NCBI RefSeq assembly: GCF_027887165.1
Contig: NC_077233.1
Coordinates: forward strand, 180,939,207 to 181,003,206
Origin: Monodelphis domestica
Lineage: Eukaryota; Chordata; Mammalia; Didelphimorphia; Didelphidae
Length of the DNA stretch: 64,000 bases
Reading direction: 5' to 3'
Positions within the stretch are counted from its first letter, which is position 1. Each line of letters starts with the position of its first letter. The notes under the pieces were generated by a model, which saw nothing but the letters and a program-made list of their open reading frames with translations, was not told the DNA's origin and did not search any database. Below, in pieces: positions 1 to 11,200 of this stretch. The position numbers and the translations under genes were made by a program.

Positions 1-29
1 CTAGTTGTGGGCCATGTTACATAACCCTT

Positions 30-165
30 TAGAAGTTCAGTGACCTCATCTGTGAAATGAAAATAGCAAACCTATGTCACCCACCTCATAGGCATCTTAT
101 AAGGGAAAAAATCTGTATGTATTTTAAAGAATGACATAAATGCAATCTATTATTATCATTTAGAT
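30..165 (+). repeat. MIR-like CORE-SINE, 3' half
   Basis: The text runs through the MIR hallmark (CCTCATCTGTGAAATG, then a CCTCATAGG block and a TATTATTATCATT tail). It is diverged and lacks the tRNA-like head. Assignment is by eye. Confidence 0.6.
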
Positions 166-214
166 ATCCTGTTGGCACTTTTAATGCCATAATTTCAAAC
201 TGAACTCATCATCT

Positions 215-620
215 TTCCTTCTAAAGATTCTTCTCCTGACTTTCCCATCCCTGTTGATGCTGTCACCCTTCTCCTATTTTATTTCCACAGCTTTTTACAT
301 TCACCCTCCCCCCACCCCACTCCACCAATTTTCATTGCTCCTTCAATAATTTTGGCCAACATTTTTCCCCTCTCTTCTCTGACTATTATAATAGCTTCAT
401 TACTAACTGCTCTGCTTTGTCTTTCTACCTCTCCAAATCATCCTATATATACTGTCTGATTAGATTTTCTAATACATAGTTCTGATCATGCTCCTCTGAT
501 ACTTACTAACCTTCAGCACCTCCTCCCTGACTATGAAATAAGATTTTTATAATTTAGTAAGACTTACAAGATCTTTTCCAATTAGCATGCCTTTTACCTT
601 TCTCATCTAATCTCATATTT
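215..620 (+). repeat. Old LINE-like repeat, pyrimidine-rich
   Basis: The order of blocks (TGATCATGCTCCTCTGATAC, a CTCCCTGACTATG block, then CATCTAATCTCAT) parallels the repeat at 51,100-52,075, so I take both as copies of one ancient element. I cannot name the clade. No open frame survives. Confidence 0.4.
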
Positions 621-624
621 CATA

Positions 625-795
625 TATTTTGGGTTCATAGATTTAGAGTTGGAAGGGGCCTCAGAAACTTATCCAACTGCCCCCCCCCCAATATTATAAT
701 TGAAAAAACTGAGATGCAGGAAGATGAGCACTCAAGTGTTAAGGAGATCTGACTCTAGAGACAGGATTCTTTCCACTGTAATGTATCATTTTCTA
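625..795 (-). repeat. tRNA-derived/MIR-type SINE, antisense
   Basis: Begins with TTCATAGATTTAGAGTTGGA and continues through a degraded 'aaactgagatgcagg' block, the antisense signature of the common marsupial SINE seen many times in this window. A run of C interrupts it at about 680. Confidence 0.65.
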
Positions 796-859
796 GAAAA
801 AGGGGACTTCTTTTTTTTTCCTTAAACATGGCTTATATTTTCTTGCCTCCATTTATTTT

Positions 860-1160
860 AAATTTCATCTAAATTAATCTTGATTATTATTTCATATTCT
901 TTCTCTCTCTTCTCTACCAATTGAGAAGACAAAACCTGCCTCTTACTTTGCTCAAAGCATTCTCTTTACAGAAACTACTCTCCTTTCAACCTTGCCTCAT
1001 GAAATACTTCATATCTTTCAAATACCATCTCCCCTATGAATTCTTTCTGTTAGTCTCCTTGATCATTCTCAATGTTTTTCTTAAGAATTCAGGATGTCCA
1101 CTTATTCTATTAGTTGATGAATTAAATTGTCTTTATGACACTGCAACTTAGTAAATCCAA
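860..1160 (+). repeat. L2 fragment, sense
   Basis: Pyrimidine-rich text with an order like the better L2 3' copy at 60,235 (CTTCATATC, then CTATGAATTCTTTCTG, then TCTCCTTGATC). Diverged. The 76-codon open frame here is chance. 1,161-1,512 shows nothing I can assign. Confidence 0.4.
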
Positions 1161-1512
1161 AGAGTTATATCAGTTGAATGAAGAGATAAGTTGGATAGAG
1201 CATTAAAAAACTAATTCTTTTTGGAACAAAGACAACTATCTGAATACCACTGGGGGGAAAAAAGGTGCTACATTTGCTAATTTTTTTTTGTTGTTGTTCT
1301 TTACCTACTATGACTTCTCAGCTTTCCACTTGAACAAGTCTTAACTCCAAAGTTAAATGGAGCTGAAGTCATATCATGTTCTAGTCAAACTGGTCTACTT
1401 GTTGCTCCTTGTATAATCAATTCTATTTCTAATGTATCTGACTTTATACAGACATTTCTCATGCCTAGAATGGTCTCTGTCTTCCTTGTTACTTTATAGA
1501 ATCTTTAATTTC

Positions 1513-1690
1513 AACAATAAGCATTTATTAAGACCCTATATTGGGTTAGGAATTGTGTACTGTGTATACAAATAGAAACCAAAAGAAATATATTTCTCAC
1601 ATTCAAAGAGTTTAAACTGTAATAGAGGAAGAGAACACATAAAAGGGGAGTTGGTGGAGAGGAGGCATCTGATTGTACAAAGACATGGTA
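1513..1690 (-). repeat. L2 3' end, antisense
   Basis: Starts AATAAGCATTTATTAAG, the reverse complement of the L2 3' terminus, followed by a degraded 'gatacaaa' block and the 'acattcaaagag' block that recur in other antisense L2 copies here. Confidence 0.7.
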
Positions 1691-1849
1691 GCTAAGTCTA
1701 GATAATGAGGAATGGCTGGTCTGGGTCATTCCCCAAAATGGAAGTTCTCAGATGAACTTTCCAAAGGGATATGGAGTCCACAAGAGCAAAATGTGGAGGC
1801 AACTGAGGCATGGTTGTATATTTCAGAGAGACAGAAATGATAATATGAC

Positions 1850-2125
1850 CCATTTCCTAAAAGCCCATCTCAATCATCACCTTATACAGAAGACCTCCCT
1901 TCTTCCCCTCCACTTGTTAGGACTCTGTTTCCTCCTTATTAGTTGATATTTATTTTGAATATATTTTATTTTCTTATTTTTGTGCATATTATTTTCTCCT
2001 AAAAGAAGGTAAGTTATTGGAGCAGAACTACTGTTTCATTTTTTCCTTGGTAGTGATGGTGCCTATCCACAGTTCCTGACACAAAGTAGGCACCCACTTA
2101 ATGCTTACTGAATTGAGTTCCATTG
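1850..2125 (+). repeat. L2 3' end, sense
   Basis: Ends in a CCTGACACAAAGTAGGCAC...CTTAATGCTTACTGA block typical of an L2 3' terminus, preceded by the usual pyrimidine-rich section. Confidence 0.7.
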
Positions 2126-2689
2126 AATAAACCTCTGTATAAAAATGTGACTGAAATCTTAAAGCTAAGCCCTAAATTTTACTATACATGTTCCCACCAA
2201 GAGACTTGAATAAGAAAATTCAATAGAGCTCTGGACATAAATAGTTAAAGGCTTGCTTTTTCCTCTGTATATTAACAATTGTAAGACCAAAAAGGGTGAT
2301 CATAACAAACACCAAGGGAGTAGAAAATCAAGCACCTAACTTACTCCATTGGTTTAAGCCTTTGCTGCTTTGTGGGCATTCCTCCCTGCCCCCTTCCAGT
2401 TTAATGTTACTTTCAAGTAGAGACAGGAAGAATAATTATGTAGTTCTTTGTATACCTTCTGGATGGCTCAGCAGCCTCATTTAATCCAAGCAGAACAAAG
2501 CCTTGGATTGGAGATTGGAGTAAAAATAACTTCAGGCGGGTTAAAAAGTAAAATTAACCTTGATGTCAGAAGTTAAGTTTCAAGGTCTGTGGGGGCATTA
2601 CAAGAGGAACAAGAGAGTCAATTATTTGTACCCAGTTTGAGAACCACTGGGCACTGTCTGAATGACTTGTCTATTGAATTTCTCTTTCT
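2126..2689. other. Unassigned non-coding DNA
   Basis: No convincing repeat, exon or regulatory structure. Short open frames begin at 2,296 and 2,589 but have no recognisable product. Confidence 0.5.
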
Positions 2690-2711
2690 AACACACACAC
2701 ACACACACACA
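2690..2711. repeat. (AC)n microsatellite
   Basis: About 11 uninterrupted AC units. Confidence 0.97.
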
Positions 2712-3431
2712 GAGTTTAACCTATATGAGCTACAGATGTGGAAAATATTCCATATAGTTTCTAGAGTGACTGATTAGGGATTATGCTAATATCATAGGAT
2801 CTTGATTAGAAGATGGAAGATCATCCAGTCCATCCATTTAATTTTTACTGGCAAAATGACTTGTCAAGTGCCATCAGCACTTGCTTAGATTGCCTGAGGA
2901 AGGAGTTTCTGATTTTGAGGCTATAGGCTATACAGAGGTCCCTTGCAAAGTTTCGCTAGGTTTGAGGCAGAATGACAGTCTTTATAAAAGACATCATGTT
3001 AAGTAGAGCTAGCCTCTAGTGGAATAAATATAATTCTTCTCCAATGGAATGAATTACCCAATTCCTTAGTTCTCCCTACTTACTGAAAGCAAGAATGTAG
3101 CAAGAATAATATTAAAATAGAGAAATAAGAAAGGTTAGAAAAGATAGAGTTTGCTAGCAAGTTAGCTCATAGACAGAACTTTATGGAAAGGTTCTAAAAG
3201 AGTGTTAGGAAGAAATTTAAAGAGGATCTGAAGCTTGAAGCTGTGTGCTTAGTTCTTGTTTCTCTGGAACTTGGAGGAAGCACTTCCTGTGAGGAAAATA
3301 ACTGACTTTCAGAGAGAAGCTGTTTGACCTTACAGTTGATGCCTTCTGACCAGATTTCCAGTCTCCAAATAGAGATTTCATCTAGATTTTCATCTACTTC
3401 TACCTCTTGTATTCCTGAGCTTCAGTTTGAA
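2712..3431. other. Unassigned DNA with a weak antisense SINE
   Basis: 2,790-2,945 weakly resembles the antisense SINE ('atcataggatc', 'atcatccagtcc', 'tgacttgtcaag'). The remainder, with several AG-rich blocks, shows no repeat I can name. Confidence 0.35.

Positions 3432-3505
<74 letters not shown>
3432..3505. repeat. (TA)n microsatellite
   Basis: Alternating TA with a TG interruption near 3,451. Perfectly self-complementary and likely length-variable. Confidence 0.97.
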
Positions 3506-3507
<2 letters not shown>

Positions 3508-4859
3508 GTGTTCCTGAAAGAAAAGCCAACTTGAAGAAAACTATGCCTGCCTGTTATCAAGTAGACCTGAAGCCTTTTGGCTGTAGGGTTTTAAGTAACT
3601 CTACCATCTTATTACTACCTTATTTAGAAACCTGAACTATATACTTCCTTTACCAAGACTATTTTGGGAGAGGCCATATTCAGGAAAGCTAGATTAGGAA
3701 ATTGGGTTACAGACAGAGAGGTCAGGGTGATACCTAGTTTCAAGATCAGAAGAATAGACTTGGTGGGAGGAGAACAGAGTATTAGATTTAGGGAACTTTC
3801 CCCGGCCCTCCTTCCTTTCCCTGTTTTATTCTTTGTCAAACAAACCTTTTTTTTATTATAATCAAATAAGTCAGATTGTGTTTATAAGAGATTCAGGTCT
3901 GAGACCTGCCATTTTGGCCTGCCAACCTGACCCAGATAGAGACCTTTGGATTTTCAACTTACCATCTTTGAAAGTGATATAATCCACTTTTTTTTTTTGA
4001 AGAGACATGGTATAAAATTACTTTCTCAGAATAAATATCTAAAAAATGGAGATAATTAAAGCACAATTTGGGATCATTTGAGCTTTTAGGTTACTCTTCA
4101 GAGCAATGTAAAATATGATTATTTAGGTTAGTCATCATTGCCTTTGTCATATAGTATCATATTCCCAAACCTTTTGCATATTCTGAGTGTTACATCCTCC
4201 ATTAATTTAAGTATTTTCCAAAGCAAAGTAGCTTTGTTGGCAGAGAGCTACTCTTCTTTCTATAACTTTCCTGATAGTCATTCAGTTACTTTCATATTAT
4301 ATTTGTAGTGCTATATCTTTAAGAGTAGCATCTTATGAGATGGTCTAGCCAAGTGGCAAAGAGGAGATTAAAGAATCCTCAGTCCCAGGACATATTGGCT
4401 TATGTGCCTATATACAAATCAAGAACCAATAGGAGCCCAGATTTAAGAAAATTTATTAATCAAGATTATCCAGACACATAATACAAAGGTCCTATGAAAG
4501 GACATCTCGCTATAAAGGTCCTGTGATCTCTGATGTGAACAGACTGGAGAGAATAAAGAAAGATGCAGAAAGTGTTGTCCAGGTTACACATCTCTGACTT
4601 TATAACATAGCATCACAACCTTTTAAGCCTCTGTGCATAAATTATACTTTATAAACTCCAGTAGCTTTCCAATACATTACATTATTTCCAAAGGAACATA
4701 ATTTAGGGAAATCTAAACAAACTAAACCATCCAAGTAACCCAGTTCCCTAGAGATATACAGTTATGAAAAAAAAAAGATCTTATTGACACTCTTCCTAAT
4801 TAAAAAAAAAGAATCCATTTTTAATCTCCTCAAACTTAAGCTTGCTTTTATTGTTATTA
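3506..4859. other. Unassigned DNA, possibly LTR debris
   Basis: 3,510-3,990 ends in TTATTCTTTGTCAAAC and T-rich text followed by CTGCCATTTTGGCC, a composition like the R-U5 part of an ERV LTR, but I find neither ends nor target duplication. 3,990-4,340 shows nothing assignable. 4,340-4,760 could be an antisense LTR on composition alone. No gene is supported. Confidence 0.3.
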
Positions 4860-5062
4860 TTTGCTGTTGTTGTTCAGTTCTTTTAGTCTTCATGACCCCC
4901 TTTAGGGATGTCTTGGAAAAAGATACTGGAGTTATATGCCATTTCCTTCTCCAGTTCATTTTGCAGATAAGGGAGCTGAGGCAAACAGGGTTAAGTAACT
5001 TGCCTAGGGTCTCACAGCTAGCAAATATCTTAGGCCACATTTGAACTTAGGAGGAGGAATCT
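4860..5062 (-). repeat. Marsupial tRNA-derived SINE, antisense
   Basis: Contains in order 'ttgttcagttc', 'tcatgacccccttt', 'gccatttccttctcc', 'aactgaggcaaac'-like and 'acttgcctagggtctcaca' blocks, matching in reverse the sense copy at 52,650-52,900. Confidence 0.85.
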
Positions 5063-5231
5063 TAAGCCAAAGTAAACTATAAAGAACCATATTGCTAAAT
5101 CACCATCCTTCACATTTTTAAAAAATTGAAGAACTTGTCATTTTTTATCTTTCATTATCCTAGGTAAATTTTATTTTTTTCTAGATCTACAAAATGATTT
5201 TTTTTTGTAATTTGATTGGTATAGCACTAAA

Positions 5232-5290
5232 GTAAATTACTTTACGTAGAATTGTAATTGAAAATTACAATTCTATGTAAAGTAATTTAC
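5232..5290. repeat. Near-perfect hairpin, MITE-like
   Basis: Arms 5,232-5,259 and 5,263-5,290 are 28 nt each, reverse complementary except for one position (CGTA against TGTA, a G:U wobble in RNA), around a 3-nt loop GAA. The flanks keep weak complementarity (GTATAGCAC against GTATGCCA in reverse). This is the form of a palindromic MITE that could fold as a miRNA-like precursor. No expression evidence. Confidence 0.85.
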
Positions 5291-5679
5291 ATTGGCATAC
5301 TCATGAGCAATTACTTCTACTCTCACTTTTAAGGAGCTTATAGTACCATAATATTTAGAATTAAAATGAATAAATGAGTATACATTTTTTATATGTCAAG
5401 AGCTATGGCCAGTGCTAGGAATATAAATTCAATAGTGAAAGAGTACCTACTCTCATATAGTTCAGATTATAATGAGAGAGATGACAAATATGAGGGATGG
5501 AATAGAGAATTGAGTGGCTTAGGTCCTTTCAGTCATGGTTTTTGTTGGTCCAGGTTGGAAGCTGGACAAGTAGTAGACAAATGGAGGATAACCAAGGTGA
5601 AGATAAGATCACATGGTTCCATTGGAGTTAAGAGCTGAGTGGCTTAGGTTCTCCTTACTTATCAGTAAGGGATCTTAGA

Positions 5680-5835
5680 GAACAACTATCCCAACCAATT
5701 TATTTTACATATAAGGAACTGAGGCCTAGAGAGGAGAAGTAACATATCTAATCAAATATAGTTAATGTAAAAAATAGAGCAGGAATTATAATACAAGTCT
5801 ACTGACTTAAAATCCAATGTTCTATTTGGAACATA
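5680..5835 (-). repeat. SINE, antisense, degraded
   Basis: Blocks 'caatttattttacatataagg', 'aactgaggcctagagagg' and 'agtaacatatctaat' follow the antisense SINE order. 5,300-5,680 holds nothing I can assign. Confidence 0.6.
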
Positions 5836-5904
5836 TTTCTGCTTAAGTAGTTTGACAAGATAGAAGATATTGCTGAAGAATATGAAAATGCTTCTAAAAT
5901 TATT

Positions 5905-6820
5905 CATGAGACAAATATTGATTGAGCAGCTATAATATGCAAGGCACCTTAGGAGGCACTAAGGAGCAAAGAAAAAAACAAGTATAAGATAACCCTTTAC
6001 TCAAGTAGCTTACACTCTAGAAAGAAGATGAGTCTTGTACATAAAAAATACAAGTAGAATGTATTACACTTTGTAAAAGAGGTATAAAACGTTCAAAAGA
6101 AAGATATGTCTAGTTGATGGGATCAGGGAAGAATTTAATGAAAAACAATATCTGAAAAAAGCTATGAAGGATGGTTAAGGATTTGAAAGGAAGTAATGGT
6201 AGGAAGATCAATTTAGCTAGAGGAACAAAGTGAGTGAGCAACAACAGTCATTCAAGCAACAAGCATTTACTGAGCTAGGCACTATACCAGGCTCAGACCC
6301 TAGTGATACAAATAAAAAGAATGAATAAAACAATCCCTACATTCAAAGAGATTAGATTCCAATGAAGGAAATATGAAATACATGTATAAATATAATAAAT
6401 AGAAATGATTTAACTACAAGATACTGAGTGATGGCTTTAAGGGGAACCTGAAAAGGCTTCATGTGGTACCTGAGTTCTAGCTTTAAGAACATAAAGGATA
6501 CTATGAGTCATGGCAGAGAAGAGAATACAGTGGATGGTCAATGCAAAGATGCAGAGCTAGGAGATGGAGGTCCATAGGACCATAAAGGAAGACATGTTCC
6601 TGGATGAAAGAGTATAGGAGGAAGAGTAATGTCCAGTGAGTTAGGAAGGTCTGGGGTCATGTTATGAAGGCTTTAAAAGCTAAACACAGGAATGTTGGGA
6701 GTACTAGAGGCAATAAGACCTTTGGAGTTTATTATGCTCAAAAGTAGCAAGTAATATCATCATATTTATGCTTAAGGAAAATCACTTTGGTAGCTGTGTG
6801 AAGGAGGCCTAACAAAATAA
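5905..6820 (-). repeat. Two antisense L2 fragments
   Basis: One copy starts near 5,908 ('gagacaaatattgattg'), a second near 6,245 ('caagcatttactgagc', 'gatacaaataaaaag', 'acattcaaagagattag'), and the latter runs on through 'aaggcttcatg', 'gttatgaaggctttaaa' and 'atcactttggtagctgtgtg', the antisense body of L2. Confidence 0.75.
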
Positions 6821-6954
6821 AATGATGGTTTATAAAAGTTCTGAAAATGTTAAATCCTCTAAAATTTTAATACAGATTCCATAAAGTAATTTGGTTCACC
6901 AACTGGCAGTAATTGAGTTATGTGTTTATATTAAATAAGGTTTAAAATTCATAG

Positions 6955-7165
6955 AACCCGAGTATTCAGAAAATCATAGATTTAGATCTAGAAGGAACTT
7001 CTGTGATCATCTAGTACAACTCCTTCAATTTAAATTTGCAAAAATAGAAGTTTAGAGAACTTAAAGTATTTGCTTGAGGTCAGATTTCCAGTCAGAAGAA
7101 AAGATGGAAATTGAACTCATGTCCCTTCTCTTTAAATATAGCATCTGTTCCACTCTATTATGACT
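6955..7165 (-). repeat. SINE, antisense
   Basis: 'aaatcatagatttagatctag', 'gtgatcatctagtacaactcc' and 'gaaattgaactcatgtccc' mark an antisense tRNA-type SINE; the last block carries the reversed B-box-like region. Confidence 0.75.
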
Positions 7166-8861
7166 ACTTGTCATTCTTAATTCATGTGGAAGGGTTAAAG
7201 AATTATAGCATAATAGAAAAATTCAGATTATTTCATACCAAAATTTTTAGTGAAGATTATGATATTTTAAAGTTATTTTAAGATTTGATATTATTGCCGT
7301 TGTTGGTTGTGGCGCTGGTGTTTGTTTATATATGTGTATATGTTTTTCAAGAGTTTCAGGAAGCTAGAGGCCCTCGGTAATATGTGAACCACAGGAGAAA
7401 AAATTGACAGCTTTTGCCCCTGTAGCTAGCTTTTTTCATTTGATATAAGAAGGCCAATAATTCTTGGAATGTCCATATTTTTTATTTTAAGCTGACTGCC
7501 TTGGATGACATAACACTCTGAATCAAGGTAAACCTGTCTGGGGACATCAAAAGCTAAAAAAGGAAATAGTGAGTCTTTGATTTATATTTAGCAGTTTTCT
7601 AAGCTTAGGAGGGGCACACTATGATTCTATCTTTTTGTTCTTTTTTTTTCCATGAAGCCCCAAAGCTACTTGGGTGTCAGACTAAGAGCAGAAGTAACAA
7701 CTTTGCAGTTATTCTCTACTGACTTATTGTGGCTCATTACCTACCCAGATTTGTATTATGCAATAGGTCATATGTATGCATGCAGCTCACTTGCATGCAT
7801 ACTTGCTGGTTTTCTTGATATCAGTTAGAACTATGATTGATTTTGGACTACTATTTTGACTATTTTCCATCCCAAGCAGTGCTTGGTACTTTGATAAAGT
7901 GCTAAAAGCTTACATTTTTTTCACCTTCAAGAAATAAAAATTCAGTTTCTACTGTTTGATTAAGCTGACCACCAGGGGCACTGCTAATCAAGGGCCTGAC
8001 CTCGTTCAGGGATCAGGGCCAACCCAATCCAGTCATTCACATGTTACATACTCACTACAGTGGAAACACCTGTCATCCAATACCAGACCACACTCAAGGA
8101 TAACCACCTTGGAAATGGCTTCATGACAACTGTCTGTGTCTTTCCCAGTGCTCTGTTTCTTTTATTTGGCAGTGCTATTCTTGGTTGTCTAATGGGGTTG
8201 GTGTGAGTATGGCCAATAGGAGATTTTTGCTCATTAGAAAACTTAAGCTTATTTCTATCTCTGCTGAATTTATAATCATGGCTTAACTGTATACAATTAT
8301 TTATTGACAACAAAAAGGAAAGAAATTAAAAGATTATATTAAACAATGACAACAGATACTTTCTTCCTGTCTGTGGCTCCTCTGATTCCTGGGCAACCTA
8401 AAAAGTCTCCTTTACATCCTGGTAAGCCAAAATCTGAGAGTTAATAGAGAAAAATCCAGAAAAAACTCCAGATTTAAACCTTTCTTTTGTTTACAACTAA
8501 AGCCAAAAGCCCTACAAACTCAAAGAACATAATTAAGGTTCTCAGATTCCAAATTACTTGGAGGCAGCTCAGAACTCTCCATCACTGATCTGGCTCAGAT
8601 GCTTATTCCTCTTCTGGATCATCTGGTCTTAGCTGAATCCCATGGTTTGGCTCTGGCCTCAATCTCCAGGTTTTCAATTTAGAATATATACTCCTGCCCA
8701 GAGAGAACTACTGGCTACCAAATTCTCATGGGAGAATTCTAGATGAATTCTAGAGAATTTCATCTAGAGGATCTAGATGAAAGAAGTTGATGACTTTTTG
8801 TTCATGACCATATTGTATTCCTTTCTTTCTCCTTGAAAAACCTATATTCTATAAAGAACTT
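7166..8861. other. Unassigned DNA
   Basis: Mostly without recognisable repeats. Includes a perfect 11-bp-arm palindrome at 7,774-7,802. 7,940-8,860 has LTR-like composition (antisense) but no ends I can fix. The open frame on the minus strand at 8,044-8,313 matches nothing I know. Confidence 0.4.
7774..7802. repeat. Perfect palindrome with ATGCAT cores
   Basis: Arms GTATGCATGCA (7,774-7,784) and TGCATGCATAC (7,792-7,802) enclose a 7-nt spacer GCTCACT. The ATGCAT cores resemble half of a POU/octamer site. A chance palindrome is possible. Confidence 0.7.
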
Positions 8862-9900
8862 AGCCCCTGGGGAGTCAAGATGTTGGCTTTGGAGGAGCAA
8901 AAGCAGAAGCTCCTCTGACTATTCTTCCATACCAATCTTTAAAAAGTACTTAAAAAAGACTGAAATCCAAACCCAACAATAAGAGGGAGTCATTGGACTC
9001 TCCTGCTGAGTACAACTTGAAAGGTAGGCAGAGAGTGTCAAAATCCATAATATAGGGGAGAGACCTGACATCCCTCTCCCACCTACTATGCTGAGCCCTG
9101 TGATCAGACTTGGGCAACTGTGGGATTCCTGGGCTGGGGCTACAACCACAATGGAGCACCTCAGATCCACCACACTAGGTCCAAGGCTTTGACAGTAGCT
9201 GGCAGGGAGAAACTTGGAAGTAGCCATCTGATTGGACACCTTCAGTCTCCAGAGTATCTATGTGAAGATTTAGCCTCAGGCAGGTTAGCACAACAAGTCA
9301 GCTCAACTAGTCTAATTTATTATACCAGCAGAGGGGAGAGAAGACTGAAGATTCCCTCCAGGGCAAAGCTGCTCAAATGCCCTGCTCCAGTAAATCAACA
9401 GAGGGAGTTTGCAATTCACTGGAGGGTGAGATGGGGTGGGGGAGTAGTGGGGAATGAGTAAAAAAAGAGGAGGCAATGATAGAAAGCTTATATGGAGCTA
9501 ATGACCAAAGAACAGAACCAACAGAGGTCTATGGGATCCAATGAACTTCAAGCAAAACCTCAAAAAATCCAGGGAATTGGACTCAGGCTCTGTTAGAACT
9601 CAAAAAAGAATTCAAAGACTAAATAAGATAGGTTGAAGAAAAATGGGAAAAGGAAAAGTGTTATGGATCATCTGGAAACAGAGGCACATGAATTAAAACA
9701 AGGAAATAGTGTCTTAAAGGCCAAAATTTACAAACTGTAAATGAGGCAAAAAAGTCAAAGGAAGAAAAGAATGACACAAAAAGAAGAATGGATGAATTGG
9801 AAAAGGAGGATAGAAAGGTCATGGAAGAAATTTAGTCATTAAAAATTAGAATTGGGCAGTTAGAAATTAATTACTTCATGAGACACCAAGTATAATAGGG
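8862..9900 (+). mobile_element. L1, 5' UTR and ORF1 start (part 1)
   Basis: Starts with a GGGGAGTCAAGATGTTGGC block and proceeds through a G-rich 5' UTR to a candidate ORF1 ATG at 9,453 (Met-Ser-Lys-Lys-Arg). The following text encodes a Lys/Glu-rich coiled coil with stops, as expected for L1 ORF1p. The element breaks at a CAAG target site at 9,897-9,900 and resumes at 10,733. It is old and cannot be active. Confidence 0.75.
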
Positions 9901-11200
9901 AAATTAGAGAGAAAAGCATAAGATGGAAAGTTGGCTTTCAGAAACTGGCACTAGCCCATGCCAAAGAACTTTGTAGAAAGTATTCTAGAAGCCAGGGGGA
10001 GAGAAAGAAGGGTTAACAGATAGGCAACTGTCACTTGGTCCTGGATCTTGGTCTTGGACTGGCACTGAGATCATGGTCCTACCCAAGCAGAGGGAGGAAG
10101 AGCTGCTTCTAGGAGCTTTTCCTATCTCAGCTGCTTGGAGAACAAAGGACAACCCTTCAATCCTTCCCTCTAGTTCCTGAGAAGCTGAAGAGCATTTTGG
10201 AGCAGATCTAATTATCCCCGATGTCTATGAGTGTGTGCCAACTTGCCTAGGCTTTATTTTAAGTTAGGTTGGGCTTTGAGTTTCAACCCAGGGTCAAACC
10301 TTGTTATTAAACCCTTGAAACCAACTTTTGGGAGTAAAAGGAGAATTTTTAGCTAGTTAAATCTTAGACAGATTTTTTTAGGTGATATAATTAGATTAGG
10401 GAATGCCAATTAGCTTCAAGTAAACAAAGGATCTTGTCTTGTGACAGATGTAGTGCTGTAGGAGAGAGAATAGAGATTTAGAAGTAGGGACCCCTTTTTC
10501 CAAATCCTCAAACTTCAATTAATTTTAATTAAAGAGATTTCCTATATATATCTAAATATCTCATTGGTTTCAAGGCCTTGCACACTACTGGCCCAGTGAG
10601 GGAAAGTGGACATCTGCTTCCCCTTCACTTGTAACAGCTGAGATACCCAGAAATTACAGCTGGGTATCTAGACAATTCCCTAGGCTAAATTAACAACTTG
10701 GTCCCCTTTCACTAATCTGTTTTTTTCACAAGGAACAATAAAACAAAATCAAAAGAATGAAAAAATAGAAGAAAATATGAAATACCTCATTGAAAGAGCA
10801 ATTGGCCTGGAAAATTGGCCAGGAGACAATTTAACAATTATTGGACTACCTGAAAGTCATGAGCCAAAAAAAAAAGCCTCGACATTATACTACAGGGAAT
10901 TATCCAAGAAAACTGCCCTGATAGTCTTGAACAAGAGGGTAAAATAGAAATTGAAAGAAACCACAGATCACCTCCTGCAATAAATCCCCAAATGACAATT
11001 CCAAGTATAAAATAATAAAAACAGCTAGAAAAAAAAAACAACTCAGATATCATAGAACCCCAGTCAGGATCACACAGGATCTGGTAGCCTTCACATTGAA
11101 GGACTGGAAGGCTTGGAATATGAGATTCCAGAAGGTCAAATGAGATAGGTTTACAATCAAGAATCAACTATCCATCAAAACTGACTATATTCTTTTAGGG
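9453..11200 (+). pseudogene. L1 ORF1 remnant, interrupted
   Basis: L1 ORF1p is an RNA-binding trimeric chaperone of L1 retrotransposition. Here a Lys/Glu-rich coiled-coil stretch is visible before 9,900 and the conserved later part after 10,733, where text such as 'ggagacaatttaac' then 'attattggactacctgaaag' is the usual start of the RNA-recognition region. 'cacacaggatctggtag' and 'atcaagaatcaactatcc' follow in C-terminal order. Several stops and frameshifts occur, and an 828-bp LTR splits it. Start chosen at the first ATG before the basic coiled coil. Confidence 0.65.
9901..10728. mobile_element. Solo LTR inserted in L1 ORF1
   Basis: An 828-bp segment interrupts L1. The 4-bp CAAG at 9,897-9,900 is repeated at 10,729-10,732, and removing the insert with one copy restores the expected L1 text ('gacaccaag' joined to 'gaacaataaaac'). 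The insert ends ...TTTTTTCA and begins TATAATAGGG, so the expected TG start appears changed to TA. A 4-bp duplication fits a class I (gamma-like) ERV. Strand and family not determined. Confidence 0.6.

Noticed and set aside
8919..9461. Overlapping frames of 106-113 codons on both strands
   Set aside because: They fall in the GC-richer L1 5' UTR, which lacks stops by composition.
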